Shown one piece after another: positions 16,763 to 25,239 of a DNA stretch of 42,429 nt. The stretch covers positions 1 to 42,429 of the forward strand of contig JAFWEY010000047.1 in the NCBI GenBank assembly GCA_017512675.1, written 5' to 3'. Positions within the stretch are counted from its first letter, which is position 1. Every line of letters starts with the position of its first letter. The stretch is from Clostridia bacterium (GTDB taxonomy: Bacteria; Bacillota; Clostridia; Christensenellales; Aristaeellaceae). The translations under genes and the position numbers were made by a program. The notes beneath the pieces were generated by a model, which saw nothing but the letters and a program-made list of their open reading frames with translations, made no database searches and was not told the DNA's origin.

Positions 16763-16801
16763 AAAGCCCGTATCTGTTTCAATCGCAATGCTTTCGGGGA
16801 T

Positions 16802-16839
16802 GCTGGCTCGGCTTGTGCCGGGCCAGCCCTTCTTTTCCC
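16802..16839 (+). terminator. Terminator of greA-lysS
   Basis: An 11-bp stem (16802-16812 with 16817-16827, one G-U pair) with loop TTGT, followed by CCTTCTTTTCCC. It is placed 40 bases after the lysS stop. Confidence 0.75.
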
Positions 16840-17046
16840 GGCGCATCCGTTGGAATCCGGCCCGGGAGATCGCACCGGATCAGGATTCCTCCGCGCAGGT
16901 GCCCACCGGTCCGTCCGGTTTCCCGACGCAGGCGCCTTGACCCGGCCTCTTCGCACGAGCTGCGAGGACGCGGGGGCTCCGGGTCTCGCCCGCGTTCAGG
17001 CGGCAGCCCGGCCTCCGAAGGCGCTGCCGGGCCGGCCGGCGCCGTT
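16840..17046. other. Gene-free GC-rich gap between convergent units
   Basis: Holds no credible gene. A 7-bp stem with a 13-base loop at 17006-17032 lies just past the stop of the minus-strand permease gene and may end that transcript, but no T-run follows it. Confidence 0.4.
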
Positions 17047-17817
17047 TCAGAAAACATCTGCGATCAGCTTTACAATCAGCAGTGCCACCACGCAGAGCAT
17101 AATCGGCCGGATGATTTTTGCCCCGTTCTTTATCGCAAGCGCCGCGCCCAGGCAGGAACCAGCGACGTTAAAGGCGGTGGCGGCAATGGCGAGCTTCCAG
17201 AGCACCGCGCCCGAAGCCGCATAGGTGAACACCGATGTGATCGAGGCAATCGCGATTACGAACCGCGTGTTGCCGGTGGCCCGCACCAGATTCAGCTTTA
17301 ACAGCGCCGCGTAAGCCAGCATGAAGAACAGCCCCGAACCCGGCCCGTAAAACCCCTGATATCCGCCGAGCACCAATCCGATGACGGCTGAACACAGCAC
17401 GACGGATTTCATCGTCTTCCCGTCAGCGCGGTCTTCCTCGCCCAGCTTCCTGTTTGCAAGGACGAAGGCGGCAATGACAGGCACCATCGCCAGCATAAAA
17501 ATCTTCAGGCTGCGGTCCGGAACCATCAGGTTCAGCCTTGCCCCGATATACGAGCCGAGTACGGCAAAGGGAAGCGTAAGCACGGCGGATTTCAGATGGA
17601 TATTTCCGCTTTTCACGTATTTGTATGCCGCGGCGCCTGTTCCGAGCCATGCCGAACACTGGTTCGTTCCGGTAATGTAATGTACCGGAATGCCAACCGC
17701 AAGCATCACCGGTATCGTGATAAGCCCTCCTCCGCCGGTGATGGAATCGACCACTCCCGCGCAAAAGAACGCCAGGCAGCACAGCAGGCTCTGAAAGCTG
17801 ATCAGCTCAATGCCCAT
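17047..17817 (-). CDS. TauE/SafE family permease (sulfite/organosulfonate exporter family)
   Basis: A 256-aa polytopic membrane protein with about eight hydrophobic segments in two halves, each opening with the family-type Gly-rich turn (VVDSITGGGGLITIPVM near residue 22, and GGYQGFYGPGSGLFF near 151). Family members export or import sulfite, sulfonates or other small anions; the substrate here is unknown. The ATG at 17815-17817 lies inside the end of the upstream elaA-like gene, an 11-base overlap that suggests coupled translation. Confidence 0.88.
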   Translation of the reverse strand: MGIELISFQSLLCCLAFFCAGVVDSITGGGGLITIPVMLAVGIPVHYITGTNQCSAWLGTGAAAYKYVKSGNIHLKSAVLTLPFAVLGSYIGARLNLMVPDRSLKIFMLAMVPVIAAFVLANRKLGEEDRADGKTMKSVVLCSAVIGLVLGGYQGFYGPGSGLFFMLAYAALLKLNLVRATGNTRFVIAIASITSVFTYAASGAVLWKLAIAATAFNVAGSCLGAALAIKNGAKIIRPIMLCVVALLIVKLIADVF

Positions 17818-18241
17818 GAAATTTCAGCTCCATTCCCACATGCGGAATTCCGTCCTCGAGAAACTCCCCGGTGCACACGCGAAAGCCCTCCCGTTCATAG
17901 TAACCGGCCGCATGGCACTGGGCTTCTATGTAAACCCGTTCAGGGCTGAACTTTTCCCGAACCTGCGCGATGCCCGCCCTCAGCAATTCGCCGCCAAGCC
18001 CGGTTCCGTGCCTCAGCGTGAGCACCCGGCCGATCTGCACCGTGTTTTCGTCTTTTGCAAAGGCTCTGAGGTATGCCGTCACCGTGCCGTTTTCTTCAAA
18101 GAAAACGTGAAGGCTCTGATAATCTCTGCCGTCCGGATCCTGATACGCACAGTTCTGTTCAACGACGAAGATTTCTGCCCGTGCCTTCAGGATCTCGTAA
18201 AGCTCCCGGGTCGTCAGTTCAGAAAAAAACTTTGCTTTCAT
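17807..18241 (-). CDS. ElaA-like GNAT N-acetyltransferase
   Basis: 144 aa with the GNAT fold. The N-terminal LYEILKARAEIFVVEQNCAY followed by QDPDGRD is the hallmark of the ElaA subgroup. The acetyl-CoA loop is IGRVLTLRHGTGLGGELL (R/Q-x-x-G-x-G/A type at about residues 71-86), and YYEREGF is the typical C-terminal beta-bulge motif. The substrate is unknown. It overlaps the TauE/SafE gene by 11 bases. The start ATG is the complement of 18239-18241; the next gene upstream on this strand ends 89 bases away. Confidence 0.88.
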   Translation of the reverse strand: MKAKFFSELTTRELYEILKARAEIFVVEQNCAYQDPDGRDYQSLHVFFEENGTVTAYLRAFAKDENTVQIGRVLTLRHGTGLGGELLRAGIAQVREKFSPERVYIEAQCHAAGYYEREGFRVCTGEFLEDGIPHVGMELKFHGH

Positions 18242-18330
18242 ACTTTTGCTGTCCTGCGGGCCGCGTCAGGCGTTTCCCGGGTTCCTCCGCCCCGCCGCCG
18301 GCAGCGGCCGTCTCCTGTCCCTGTGCCCTT

Positions 18331-18843
18331 TCACCGGGTTTCCTTCGCGGTTTTTTCGTACGCCAGACGCGGGTAATTATCCTCCTCCACATAGATCGTG
18401 CCGCAGCGGACAAATCCCAGCTTCCTGACGAGATTCTGCATGACGGCGTTGTCGCCGTGGGTATCGATGCGCAGGTGCCCGCATTGCTCAAACGCCCAGT
18501 TGATGCAGAACGCCCCGATTCCCTTTTCGGATCCGTCCCCGGCGATTCTGTGAACGACGCCGTAGGGGCTGTCGTCGAGCCACGCGCCGTCCGTGATCAC
18601 CCGATAGGCAGGCTCAATGTCCTTCCCGCAGATATAGAAGAACGTCCCGATGACCTTTCCCTGGTCATTGACACAGACATAGCTGTTCCCGGCGCTGATA
18701 TCCCTGTGGATCAGTGCCTCCGGCGGCCAGTTTGTCGGGCCCCATTGATTCGGGTTCCCGTGCTCTGCCATGAACTTTCTGGCAAAACCGTAGATTTCCA
18801 TCATCCGCCCAAAGTCCTGTTCCGTCGAATGCCTGATCTTCAT
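18331..18843 (-). CDS. GNAT family N-acetyltransferase
   Basis: A 170-aa acetyltransferase with N-terminal MKIRHSTEQDFGRMMEIY, a GNW-like NQWGPTNWPPEAL segment and the C-terminal LVRKLGFVRCGTIY beta-bulge pattern. The central IAGDGSEKGIGAFCINWAF segment is the acetyl-CoA loop. This pattern resembles the many Firmicutes GNAT proteins acting on small molecules or peptides; the substrate cannot be predicted. The ATG has AAGGAG eight bases upstream. It is probably cotranscribed with the ElaA-like gene. Confidence 0.85.
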   Translation of the reverse strand: MKIRHSTEQDFGRMMEIYGFARKFMAEHGNPNQWGPTNWPPEALIHRDISAGNSYVCVNDQGKVIGTFFYICGKDIEPAYRVITDGAWLDDSPYGVVHRIAGDGSEKGIGAFCINWAFEQCGHLRIDTHGDNAVMQNLVRKLGFVRCGTIYVEEDNYPRLAYEKTAKETR

Positions 18844-19048
18844 ATGGCCTTACTCCTTTGCTTTCATTCGCTTTTTCTCCGGGCGGGGATTCTTTCTGTC
18901 CCTGCGCCCGGCTTCATCGCCCTTTTCCGCAGAGCTGCCACGCTGCAAACCGACGCTGCCAATCGGAAGGCCCGTGGACGTCATCGCGCGGCGGCAGCGG
19001 CTTGCTGCGTTCCGGTGTCTGTCCCGCAGCGCAGAGGACTTCCGCGGA

Positions 19049-20353
19049 TCAGTAGGGAGACCCCTTCTCCGCGTGTTTTACCGTGAATTTCGCCCCGTTC
19101 TTCGGCGCCGGCCAGATGCCCGGCAGGCCCGTCGTGATGCAGAAGAAGCTGTCGTCATCCGAGCCGTAGGTGTAGCTGCCCGGGTGATCGTAGTTCTGCT
19201 CCATCGTGGCGCTGGCTGCCGCGACCCATTTCCCTGTCCGGTTGTTTTTCGCGCGGAAATTGAAGAATCTCGCGTCCCGGTACTCCGCGGCGGTGCTGAC
19301 GATGTAGTTCTCCAGGAATGTGCAGGCGCCGGTCATCCAGGTGTCCGGAATCCCGAGATCGTATTCGATCAGCTTCTCCCAGGACATGGTTCCCAGATCG
19401 CACACCCACATCGCGATCAGGCAATTCCCGCTGCCCTCGGCCACGCTCTGCTGAATCAGCACCCTGTAATCCCGTCCGGCCTTCCAGTTGTATTTTACCA
19501 TACACTGCCTGCCGTTCCCCTCTCCGCCGAAGGGCTGGTTTTTGAGCGGATTTGCGGGATACACCACCTGCGGATGGATCGTGGTCACCCTGCCGCTCGA
19601 ATCCTTGCAATAGGTATCCCAGACGGACATGATCGCCAGCTTCGTCCCGTCGTCGATGACCTGGAAGCCGGCATAAGCCGCCACTCCGCTGTATTCCCGG
19701 TATACGGAGGAGTACCGCCTGCGCAGGCTGCTCAGATCCATATCCCAATTGCAAAGGCACAGGTAGGTGCCCGTCGGCTGCCGGTCCACACGGAAATCGA
19801 CAGCGTATTCGGTGTAGCCGCCGGTGTCGGGAAAGACGGGACGGCATACGATGTACGGCGAGCGCCCGGTCGGAACGAAATCGTCGTTTCGCGGCGGGTC
19901 CGCTTTTACGGACGAAGACGCGCCGGATTTGAGCGTGAAGGTTTTGCCCGCGAGCTTCCTGCCGTTCGCGTAGAATTTGACCGTGTGCTTTCCCGCGCTT
20001 ACGCCGCGCATGTTGGAATAGAATATGTGATAGTACGCGCCGGTTCCGGGCTCCAGCGCGCCGTCGGACCATGCCAGCTTTTCCCCGCCGTCGATGCGCG
20101 CGTACACGGATTCCATCGCCGCCCGCTTTTTGGAATTGTTTTTCACATGGAACGTAAATGCCGCATATTCCCCGTCTTCCAGTTCGGAAAGATTGAATGT
20201 CGTGCTTCCGGTATAGCGAACGGCGGACTCATCGCCGATCCTGTAGATTCCTATTTCCGGGGAAACCTGAAACTTTGAAGCCGCAGAAGCCGCCGGCGCG
20301 AGCGGCGTCATGCAGAGCGCAAGGACGCACAGGGTCAGAACGGATTTCTTCAT
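19049..20353 (-). CDS. Exported protein with DUF3472-like domain
   Basis: 434 aa with a clean signal peptide (residues 1-24, cleavage after ASA). The middle to C-terminal part resembles DUF3472: a Tyr/Trp-rich segment with YAGFQVIDDGTKLAIMSVWD, then GGEGNGRQCMVKYNWKAGRDYRVLI. The N-terminal part (about residues 30-130) looks like a separate beta-sandwich (CARDB or Ig-like: FHVKNNSKK, GKHTVKFYANG). It is likely secreted or surface-bound and possibly carbohydrate-related, but the function is unknown. The ATG at 20351-20353 follows GGGGAGGAG; a longer open frame upstream is Arg-rich and not used. Confidence 0.78.
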   Translation of the reverse strand: MKKSVLTLCVLALCMTPLAPAASAASKFQVSPEIGIYRIGDESAVRYTGSTTFNLSELEDGEYAAFTFHVKNNSKKRAAMESVYARIDGGEKLAWSDGALEPGTGAYYHIFYSNMRGVSAGKHTVKFYANGRKLAGKTFTLKSGASSSVKADPPRNDDFVPTGRSPYIVCRPVFPDTGGYTEYAVDFRVDRQPTGTYLCLCNWDMDLSSLRRRYSSVYREYSGVAAYAGFQVIDDGTKLAIMSVWDTYCKDSSGRVTTIHPQVVYPANPLKNQPFGGEGNGRQCMVKYNWKAGRDYRVLIQQSVAEGSGNCLIAMWVCDLGTMSWEKLIEYDLGIPDTWMTGACTFLENYIVSTAAEYRDARFFNFRAKNNRTGKWVAAASATMEQNYDHPGSYTYGSDDDSFFCITTGLPGIWPAPKNGAKFTVKHAEKGSPY

Positions 20354-20418
20354 CGTGGTCTCCTCCCCGATCGCGCTTTCATACTCCGGGCTGTTTTGCC
20401 CGGCCCCGGCTGTCCCGG

Positions 20419-21279
20419 TCACCCTTCTCCGCCGCCAAGCGCCGGAGTATGCCCAAGCAGCCTCTGCCAGGATTCCCAGGCCTCGTCGTCCTGCGCGAGG
20501 AAGCCCATGTCCTGCGCGATGCCGGCGTCTTCGAACAGGTCCTCCACAGTGCTGTAGTCCCCGTACGCGTCCTCGAGCAGCGGAACGATGCTCTCCGTCA
20601 GGTTTTCGCGGAAGCGGCTTCGCTCCTCTTCGCTCAGCTGCTCCCAGGCGGCCTGCATGTTCCTGCGCAGCGCTTCCTCGTCCGCGTCCCAAAGCGTGTA
20701 ATCGCAGGCGAAGCGCAATATGTCCCGGGCCAGGATCGCCTGCTTGAGGCTTGCCCCCGCGGAACCCGTTTCGGCGTTGGCCGCCGGCAGAAGGTAATTT
20801 TCGAGGATTTCCTCTGTTTCGGGCGCGCTTTGCGGCACCCGTTCAAAACGGAATCCGGCGGACAGCTCCCCGTCCCGCGAGTCGTTCCACAGCAGCCTGC
20901 CCTCCGACAGCGAAATCGTGCCTTCGGCATCGTCCCACTGGTTTTCTTCTTCGGCGATTTCTCCGCCTGCCCCGTAGGTCACATACGTCTTCACGCCGTC
21001 CGTATATGTCAGCGCGCCGGTTTCCGGGTCAAGCATCGCGGACATGTACCACACCATTTCGGCGCTGGCTGAATCCGCCCATTTCAGCTCCACGTCGTAC
21101 CAGATCTCTTCCTCCGGCACGTCCATCACATCGCACCGCATGATTTTCAGCATTGCCCGTCCCCAGGCGGGGTCCTGCCACCGCCCCTCGAAAATTCCGC
21201 TTTCCGCTTCTCCGCACAGCGCGTTCACGGACATGACCGCCAACAGCACCGCCAGTACGGCCGCCGCAAGCTTTTTCAC
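20419..21279 (-). CDS. Exported acidic protein of unknown function
   Basis: 286 aa starting at GTG (complement of 21277-21279) with GGGGAG seven bases upstream. Residues 1 to about 21 form a signal peptide (KKLAAAVLAVLLAVMSVNA). The mature part is strongly acidic and appears to have a beta-rich first half (GRWQDPAWGRAMLKI ... TYTDGVKTYVTYG) and a helical second half rich in Glu, Leu and Trp. I do not recognise the family. It ends 65 bases before the DUF3472-like gene in the same direction, so the two secreted proteins are probably coexpressed. Confidence 0.72.
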   Translation of the reverse strand: MKKLAAAVLAVLLAVMSVNALCGEAESGIFEGRWQDPAWGRAMLKIMRCDVMDVPEEEIWYDVELKWADSASAEMVWYMSAMLDPETGALTYTDGVKTYVTYGAGGEIAEEENQWDDAEGTISLSEGRLLWNDSRDGELSAGFRFERVPQSAPETEEILENYLLPAANAETGSAGASLKQAILARDILRFACDYTLWDADEEALRRNMQAAWEQLSEEERSRFRENLTESIVPLLEDAYGDYSTVEDLFEDAGIAQDMGFLAQDDEAWESWQRLLGHTPALGGGEG

Positions 21280-21514
21280 CGCATCTCTCCCCTTCCTCAC
21301 GAAAACCGCGCAGCCCGATTCAGGCCCGCGCTTTCTTTTATAGACGCAACCGCGCCCCAATGGTTCCGCTTCCAGTGCGGTGCCCCGCAGCCGGCCGCGG
21401 AGACAGGCGCGCCCGAAGGGGAAGGCGCGGGCCGGAAGCCGCCCAAAGCGCGAAGCCAGGTCGCTGCGCGCGAATTGTGCGCTGTTGCTAAACGAAAATT
21501 CGGCAAGATATTCC
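21280..21514. other. Divergent intergenic region
   Basis: Part of a 318-base gene-free gap between the GTG-started exported protein (minus) and tmk (plus). On the minus strand TATAAA occurs about 60 bases before the GTG but has no good -35. The 21350-21470 stretch is very GC-rich with no credible coding frame. The plus-strand promoter lies at 21515-21543. Confidence 0.4.
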
Positions 21515-21543
21515 TTGCGCAAGGGGATATGATGTGATAAAAT
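21515..21543 (+). promoter_or_regulatory. Promoter of tmk-nagB-glmM
   Basis: TTGCGC (21515-21520), 17-base spacer, TAAAAT (21538-21543). The predicted start of transcription near 21550 supports the downstream TTG at 21598 rather than the TTG at 21547 as the tmk start. Confidence 0.55.
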
Positions 21544-21597
21544 GCATTGAACCATTCCGGCGAATGGTCTTTTGCGACGGAAAGAGAGGAAAACGAT

Positions 21598-22338
21598 TTG
21601 ACAACGATAAACGGCGCGGGCCGGCTGATCGTCATTGAAGGGCTTGACGGTTCCGGCAAAGCGACGCAGGCAAACCTGCTTGCGGGCCGGCTCGCGGAAC
21701 AGGGCATGCGCGTTCGGGAAGTGAGCTTTCCGAATTACCAAAGCGATTCTTCCGCCCTGGTGAAAATGTACCTTGCCGGGCAGTTCGGCAGCGATCCCTC
21801 GGACGTAAACGCCTACGCGGCATCCAGCTTCTTTGCGGTGGACCGTTTTGCCGGCTTCAAGACCGATTGGGGGGCCTTTTACCGGCAGGGAGGCATCGTG
21901 ATCGCCGACCGCTACACCACATCCAACGCGGTGCATCAGTGTTCCAAGCTCCCGGCGGAGGAATGGGATGGTTTCCTCGATTGGCTGTTTCATTTCGAAT
22001 ACGGCCTGCTGGGGATTCCGTCGCCCGACCTTGTGGTCTACCTTCGGGTAGCGCCCGAGGTATCGCAAAAGCTGATGCACGAAAGGTATCACGGCAACGA
22101 CGGCAGGCGGGACATCCACGAAAGCAACCTCGCCTATCTGGAACACAGCCGCGCCGCGGCGGATTACTGTGCGGAAAAACTGCACTGGAAGACGATCGAA
22201 TGCGCGAAGGGCGACGGGATGCGCTCCATCGCGGAGATCGCCGAGGAAGTCCTCGCGTGCGCGGATCCGGTTTTGCCGAAACCGTTCATCCCAGGAAAAC
22301 CGGCAGAAGGCGCCGGAACAGGAGGAGTACAGAAATGA
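21598..22338 (+). CDS. tmk: Thymidylate kinase family protein
   Basis: 246 aa. It phosphorylates dTMP to dTDP if it is a true Tmk. It has the P-loop GLDGSGKAT (residues 15-23), DRYTTSNAVHQ (the DRY/substrate motif) and SPDLVVYLRVAPE. The start is TTG, chosen because AAAGAGAGGA lies seven bases upstream and an upstream TTG would fall before the transcript start. At 246 aa it is longer than the usual 205-215 aa, with a longer C-terminus. It overlaps nagB by 4 bases (ATGA). A nucleotide kinase in an amino-sugar cluster is unusual; a related nucleoside monophosphate kinase is possible. Confidence 0.82.
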   Translation: MTTINGAGRLIVIEGLDGSGKATQANLLAGRLAEQGMRVREVSFPNYQSDSSALVKMYLAGQFGSDPSDVNAYAASSFFAVDRFAGFKTDWGAFYRQGGIVIADRYTTSNAVHQCSKLPAEEWDGFLDWLFHFEYGLLGIPSPDLVVYLRVAPEVSQKLMHERYHGNDGRRDIHESNLAYLEHSRAAADYCAEKLHWKTIECAKGDGMRSIAEIAEEVLACADPVLPKPFIPGKPAEGAGTGGVQK

Positions 22339-23123
22339 GAGTCGTCATTCAGGATAATTATCAGAAAATGTGCGCGTGGGCCGCGAAATACATCGCGGAC
22401 AGAATCAACGCCCATTCCCAGGACAGGCCGTTCGTGCTGGGTCTGCCCACGGGCTCTTCGCCGCTGGGCGTTTACGCCGAACTGGCGAGGATGAACAAAG
22501 CCGGGGAGGTTTCCTTCAAAAACGTGGTGACCTTCAATATGGACGAGTATCTGGGCCTGCCCCGCGAGCACGATCAGAGCTACTGGTATTTCATGTGGTC
22601 CAACTTCTTCGACCATATCGACATTCCGAAGGAAAACGTGAACATCCTGAACGGGATGTGCGAGGATCCCGAAGCGGAGTGCGCTGCCTATGAAGCCAGA
22701 ATCGCTTCCTATGGCGGCATCGACCTGTTCATGGGCGGCATCGGCGTCGACGGCCACCTGGCCTTCAACGAGCCGTTCACCTCGCTGACCTCCCGCACCG
22801 GCGTGCGCGTGCTGACCGGCGACACCCGCATCGTGAACAGCCGTTTCTTCGGCAACGATCCGGAAAAGGTGCCGGCCAGGGCGCTTTCCGTGGGCATCGG
22901 CACCGTGACCGATTCCAAAGAGGTGCTGATCCTGATCAGCGGACACAGCAAAGCCCGCGCGCTGGCTGCTTCCGTCGAAGGCGGCATCAGCCAGAAGTGG
23001 ACCTGCTCCGCGCTGCAGCTGCACCCGGCCGCCATCATCGCCTGCGACGAAGACGCGTGCGGCGAACTGACCGTGGACACATACAAGTACTTCCTCGACA
23101 TCGAGAAGGGCGAGAGGCTGTAA
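22335..23123 (+). CDS. nagB: Glucosamine-6-phosphate deaminase
   Basis: 262 aa. It interconverts glucosamine 6-phosphate and fructose 6-phosphate plus ammonia. Family motifs are intact: LGLPTGSSPLGVY (phosphate loop), FNMDEYLGL with catalytic Asp70, and GGIGVDGHLAFNEP with the catalytic Asp-His-Glu set. The ATG lies in the tmk stop (ATGA) with AGGAGGA just before it. In this setting, followed by an acetyltransferase-like protein and glmM, it may run in either direction: catabolic, or feeding GlcN-6-P to glmM. Confidence 0.94.
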   Translation: MRVVIQDNYQKMCAWAAKYIADRINAHSQDRPFVLGLPTGSSPLGVYAELARMNKAGEVSFKNVVTFNMDEYLGLPREHDQSYWYFMWSNFFDHIDIPKENVNILNGMCEDPEAECAAYEARIASYGGIDLFMGGIGVDGHLAFNEPFTSLTSRTGVRVLTGDTRIVNSRFFGNDPEKVPARALSVGIGTVTDSKEVLILISGHSKARALAASVEGGISQKWTCSALQLHPAAIIACDEDACGELTVDTYKYFLDIEKGERL

Positions 23124-23124
23124 T

Positions 23125-23784
23125 ATGTATACCATCAAAGATTTGTACGATCTCGATCACACGCTGGCGAAGGATTACCTTTCCGGCTTCCGCTATCCCT
23201 GGGAAGCGCTGAAGGGCATCAGGGATTTCATTCTGGCGCTCGGGGCGACGCTTAAGGACGGCTACGAGGAACGGGAGCCGGGCGTATGGGTCCACAAAAC
23301 GGCCAGGGTCTTCCCCTCCGCGTTTCTGGGAGCGCCCTGCATCATCGGTCCGGAAACCGAGGTGCGCCACTGCGCGTTCATCCGCGGGTCCGCGCTGGTC
23401 GGCGCGAACTGCGTGGTGGGCAATTCGGTGGAGCTGAAAAACGTGATCCTCTTCGACCGCGTGCAGACGCCCCACTACAATTACGTGGGCGACAGCATTC
23501 TGGGCTATTCCAGCCATATGGGCGCGGGTTCCGTCACCAGCAACGTGAAATCCGACAAGTGCCTGGTGGTGGTGCACGACGGCAGCGAGCAGATTGAAAC
23601 GGGAATCAAAAAGTTCGGCGCGATGCTGGGCGACCACGTGGAAATCGGCTGCAACGCGGTATTGAATCCCGGCACCGTCGTGGGGCGCAACAGCAGCGTC
23701 TACCCCACCTCCTGTGTGCGCGGCGTGATCCCGGAGAACAGCATTTTCAAAAACAGCGGAATCATCATTGAAAAGAGGCGCTAA
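23125..23784 (+). CDS. Left-handed beta-helix acyltransferase/nucleotidyltransferase-like protein (GlmU C-domain type)
   Basis: 219 aa. After an N-terminal helical part (1-50), residues about 55-200 form hexapeptide repeats of the left-handed beta-helix type. The stretch GNSVELKNV ... PHYNYVGDSILG ... GAGSVTSN closely follows the GlmU acetyltransferase domain (GNFVEIK ... HLSYLGD ... GAGTIT-N), including the His that is catalytic in GlmU. There is no N-terminal uridylyltransferase domain. It is probably an acetyl-CoA:amino-sugar-phosphate acetyltransferase acting with glmM. It starts one base after the nagB stop, so it is tightly coupled. Confidence 0.8.
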   Translation: MYTIKDLYDLDHTLAKDYLSGFRYPWEALKGIRDFILALGATLKDGYEEREPGVWVHKTARVFPSAFLGAPCIIGPETEVRHCAFIRGSALVGANCVVGNSVELKNVILFDRVQTPHYNYVGDSILGYSSHMGAGSVTSNVKSDKCLVVVHDGSEQIETGIKKFGAMLGDHVEIGCNAVLNPGTVVGRNSSVYPTSCVRGVIPENSIFKNSGIIIEKRR

Positions 23785-23787
23785 CGC

Positions 23788-25137
23788 ATGGGCAAGTATT
23801 TCGGAACAGACGGCTTCCGCGGCGAGGCCAACATCGATCTGACGTTCGAACACGCGATCAAAATCGGGCGCTTCCTCGGCTGGTACTTTGGCGAAAACCA
23901 GAAAAAGAAGGCCAAGGTCGTGATCGGCAAGGATACCCGTCGGTCCTCCTATATGTTCGAATACGCGCTGTGCACCGGCCTGATGGCCTCCGGCGCGGAC
24001 GCGTACATCATGCACGTTACCACGACGCCATCCGTGGCGTACATCACCCGGGTTGACGATTTCGACTGCGGCATCATGATTTCCGCTTCCCACAACCCGT
24101 ACTACGACAACGGCATCAAGGTTCTCAACTGCAACGGAGAAAAGATGGAAGAGGACGTGCTGCTGAAAATCGAAGCCTATCTGGACGGCAAAATCGTGCT
24201 GCCGGTGGCACAGCGCGCGGAAATCGGCAAGACGGTGGACTATGTGGCCGGTCGCAACCGCTACATCGGATATCTGATTTCCCATTCGAAGTTCAGCTTC
24301 AAAGGCATCAAGGTAGGGCTTGATGCGGCCAACGGCGCCGCATGGTCCATCGCGAAGGGCGTGTTCGATGCGCTCGGCGCGAAGACGTATGTAATCAGCG
24401 CGGAACCGGACGGGTTCAACATCAACGCCGACTGCGGGAGCACCCACATCGGCCACCTGCAGGATTTCGTCAGGGAAAACGGGCTGGATGTGGGCTTTGC
24501 CTACGACGGCGACGCGGACCGCTGCCTGGCGGTGGATGAAAACGGAAACGTCATCACGGGCGACCACATTCTCTACATCTACGGGCTGTACATGAAAGAG
24601 CGCGGCAAACTGCTCAACAATACGGTCGTCACCACCGTGATGAGCAATTTCGGCCTGTACAAAGCGTTCGACAAGGCCGGCATCCGGTACGAGAAAACCA
24701 AGGTTGGCGACAAATACGTATACGAGCGCATGGTCGAGGGCGGTCACCGCATCGGCGGCGAGCAGAGCGGTCACATCATCTTCTCGAAATACGCGACCAC
24801 CGGCGACGGCATCCTGACCAGCCTGAAGCTGATGGAGGTCATGCTGGCAAAGGGCAAAAGGCTGAGCGAGCTTGCCGCGCCGGTGGTGTTCTATCCGCAG
24901 GTGCTGAAAAACGTGCACGTCAAATCGAAGCCGGAAGCCCAGAACGATCCCGATGTGCAGGCAACCGTGCGCAGCGTGGAAAAGGAGCTCGGCGACGAAG
25001 GGCGGATTCTCGTAAGGGAATCGGGCACGGAGCCTGTCATTCGGGTGATGGTGGAAGCCGGCTCAAACGAGAACTGCGAAAAGTACGTGGACCGGGTGAT
25101 CGATGTAATCCGGGAAAAGGGCCATATCGAGCCCTGA
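23788..25137 (+). CDS. glmM: Phosphoglucosamine mutase (phosphohexomutase family)
   Basis: 449 aa. It converts glucosamine 6-phosphate to glucosamine 1-phosphate for UDP-GlcNAc and cell-wall synthesis. The phosphoserine site is ISASHNP with Ser101; the Mg2+ loop DGDADRC, the sugar loop GEQSGHII and the phosphate loop RESGTEPVIRVM are intact. The N-terminus MGKYFGTDGFRGEAN is typical of GlmM. The ATG follows AAAAGAGG three bases after the previous stop. Together with nagB and the beta-helix acetyltransferase it makes a compact amino-sugar activation block. Confidence 0.95.
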   Translation: MGKYFGTDGFRGEANIDLTFEHAIKIGRFLGWYFGENQKKKAKVVIGKDTRRSSYMFEYALCTGLMASGADAYIMHVTTTPSVAYITRVDDFDCGIMISASHNPYYDNGIKVLNCNGEKMEEDVLLKIEAYLDGKIVLPVAQRAEIGKTVDYVAGRNRYIGYLISHSKFSFKGIKVGLDAANGAAWSIAKGVFDALGAKTYVISAEPDGFNINADCGSTHIGHLQDFVRENGLDVGFAYDGDADRCLAVDENGNVITGDHILYIYGLYMKERGKLLNNTVVTTVMSNFGLYKAFDKAGIRYEKTKVGDKYVYERMVEGGHRIGGEQSGHIIFSKYATTGDGILTSLKLMEVMLAKGKRLSELAAPVVFYPQVLKNVHVKSKPEAQNDPDVQATVRSVEKELGDEGRILVRESGTEPVIRVMVEAGSNENCEKYVDRVIDVIREKGHIEP

Positions 25138-25239
25138 AAACCGGGCGGCATTCGCGCCGGGCCGGCCGCGGCGCGCTGACAGGATGCGGCAAACCGGGAA
25201 ATCCGGGGCGTCCGCACAGAATGCGAAAAGGGGATGCCT

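Noticed and set aside
20354..20692. N-terminal extension of the DUF3472-like protein
   Set aside because: The extra 113 residues are Arg/Gly-rich, overlap the neighbouring gene and lie before an excellent ribosome site and signal peptide.
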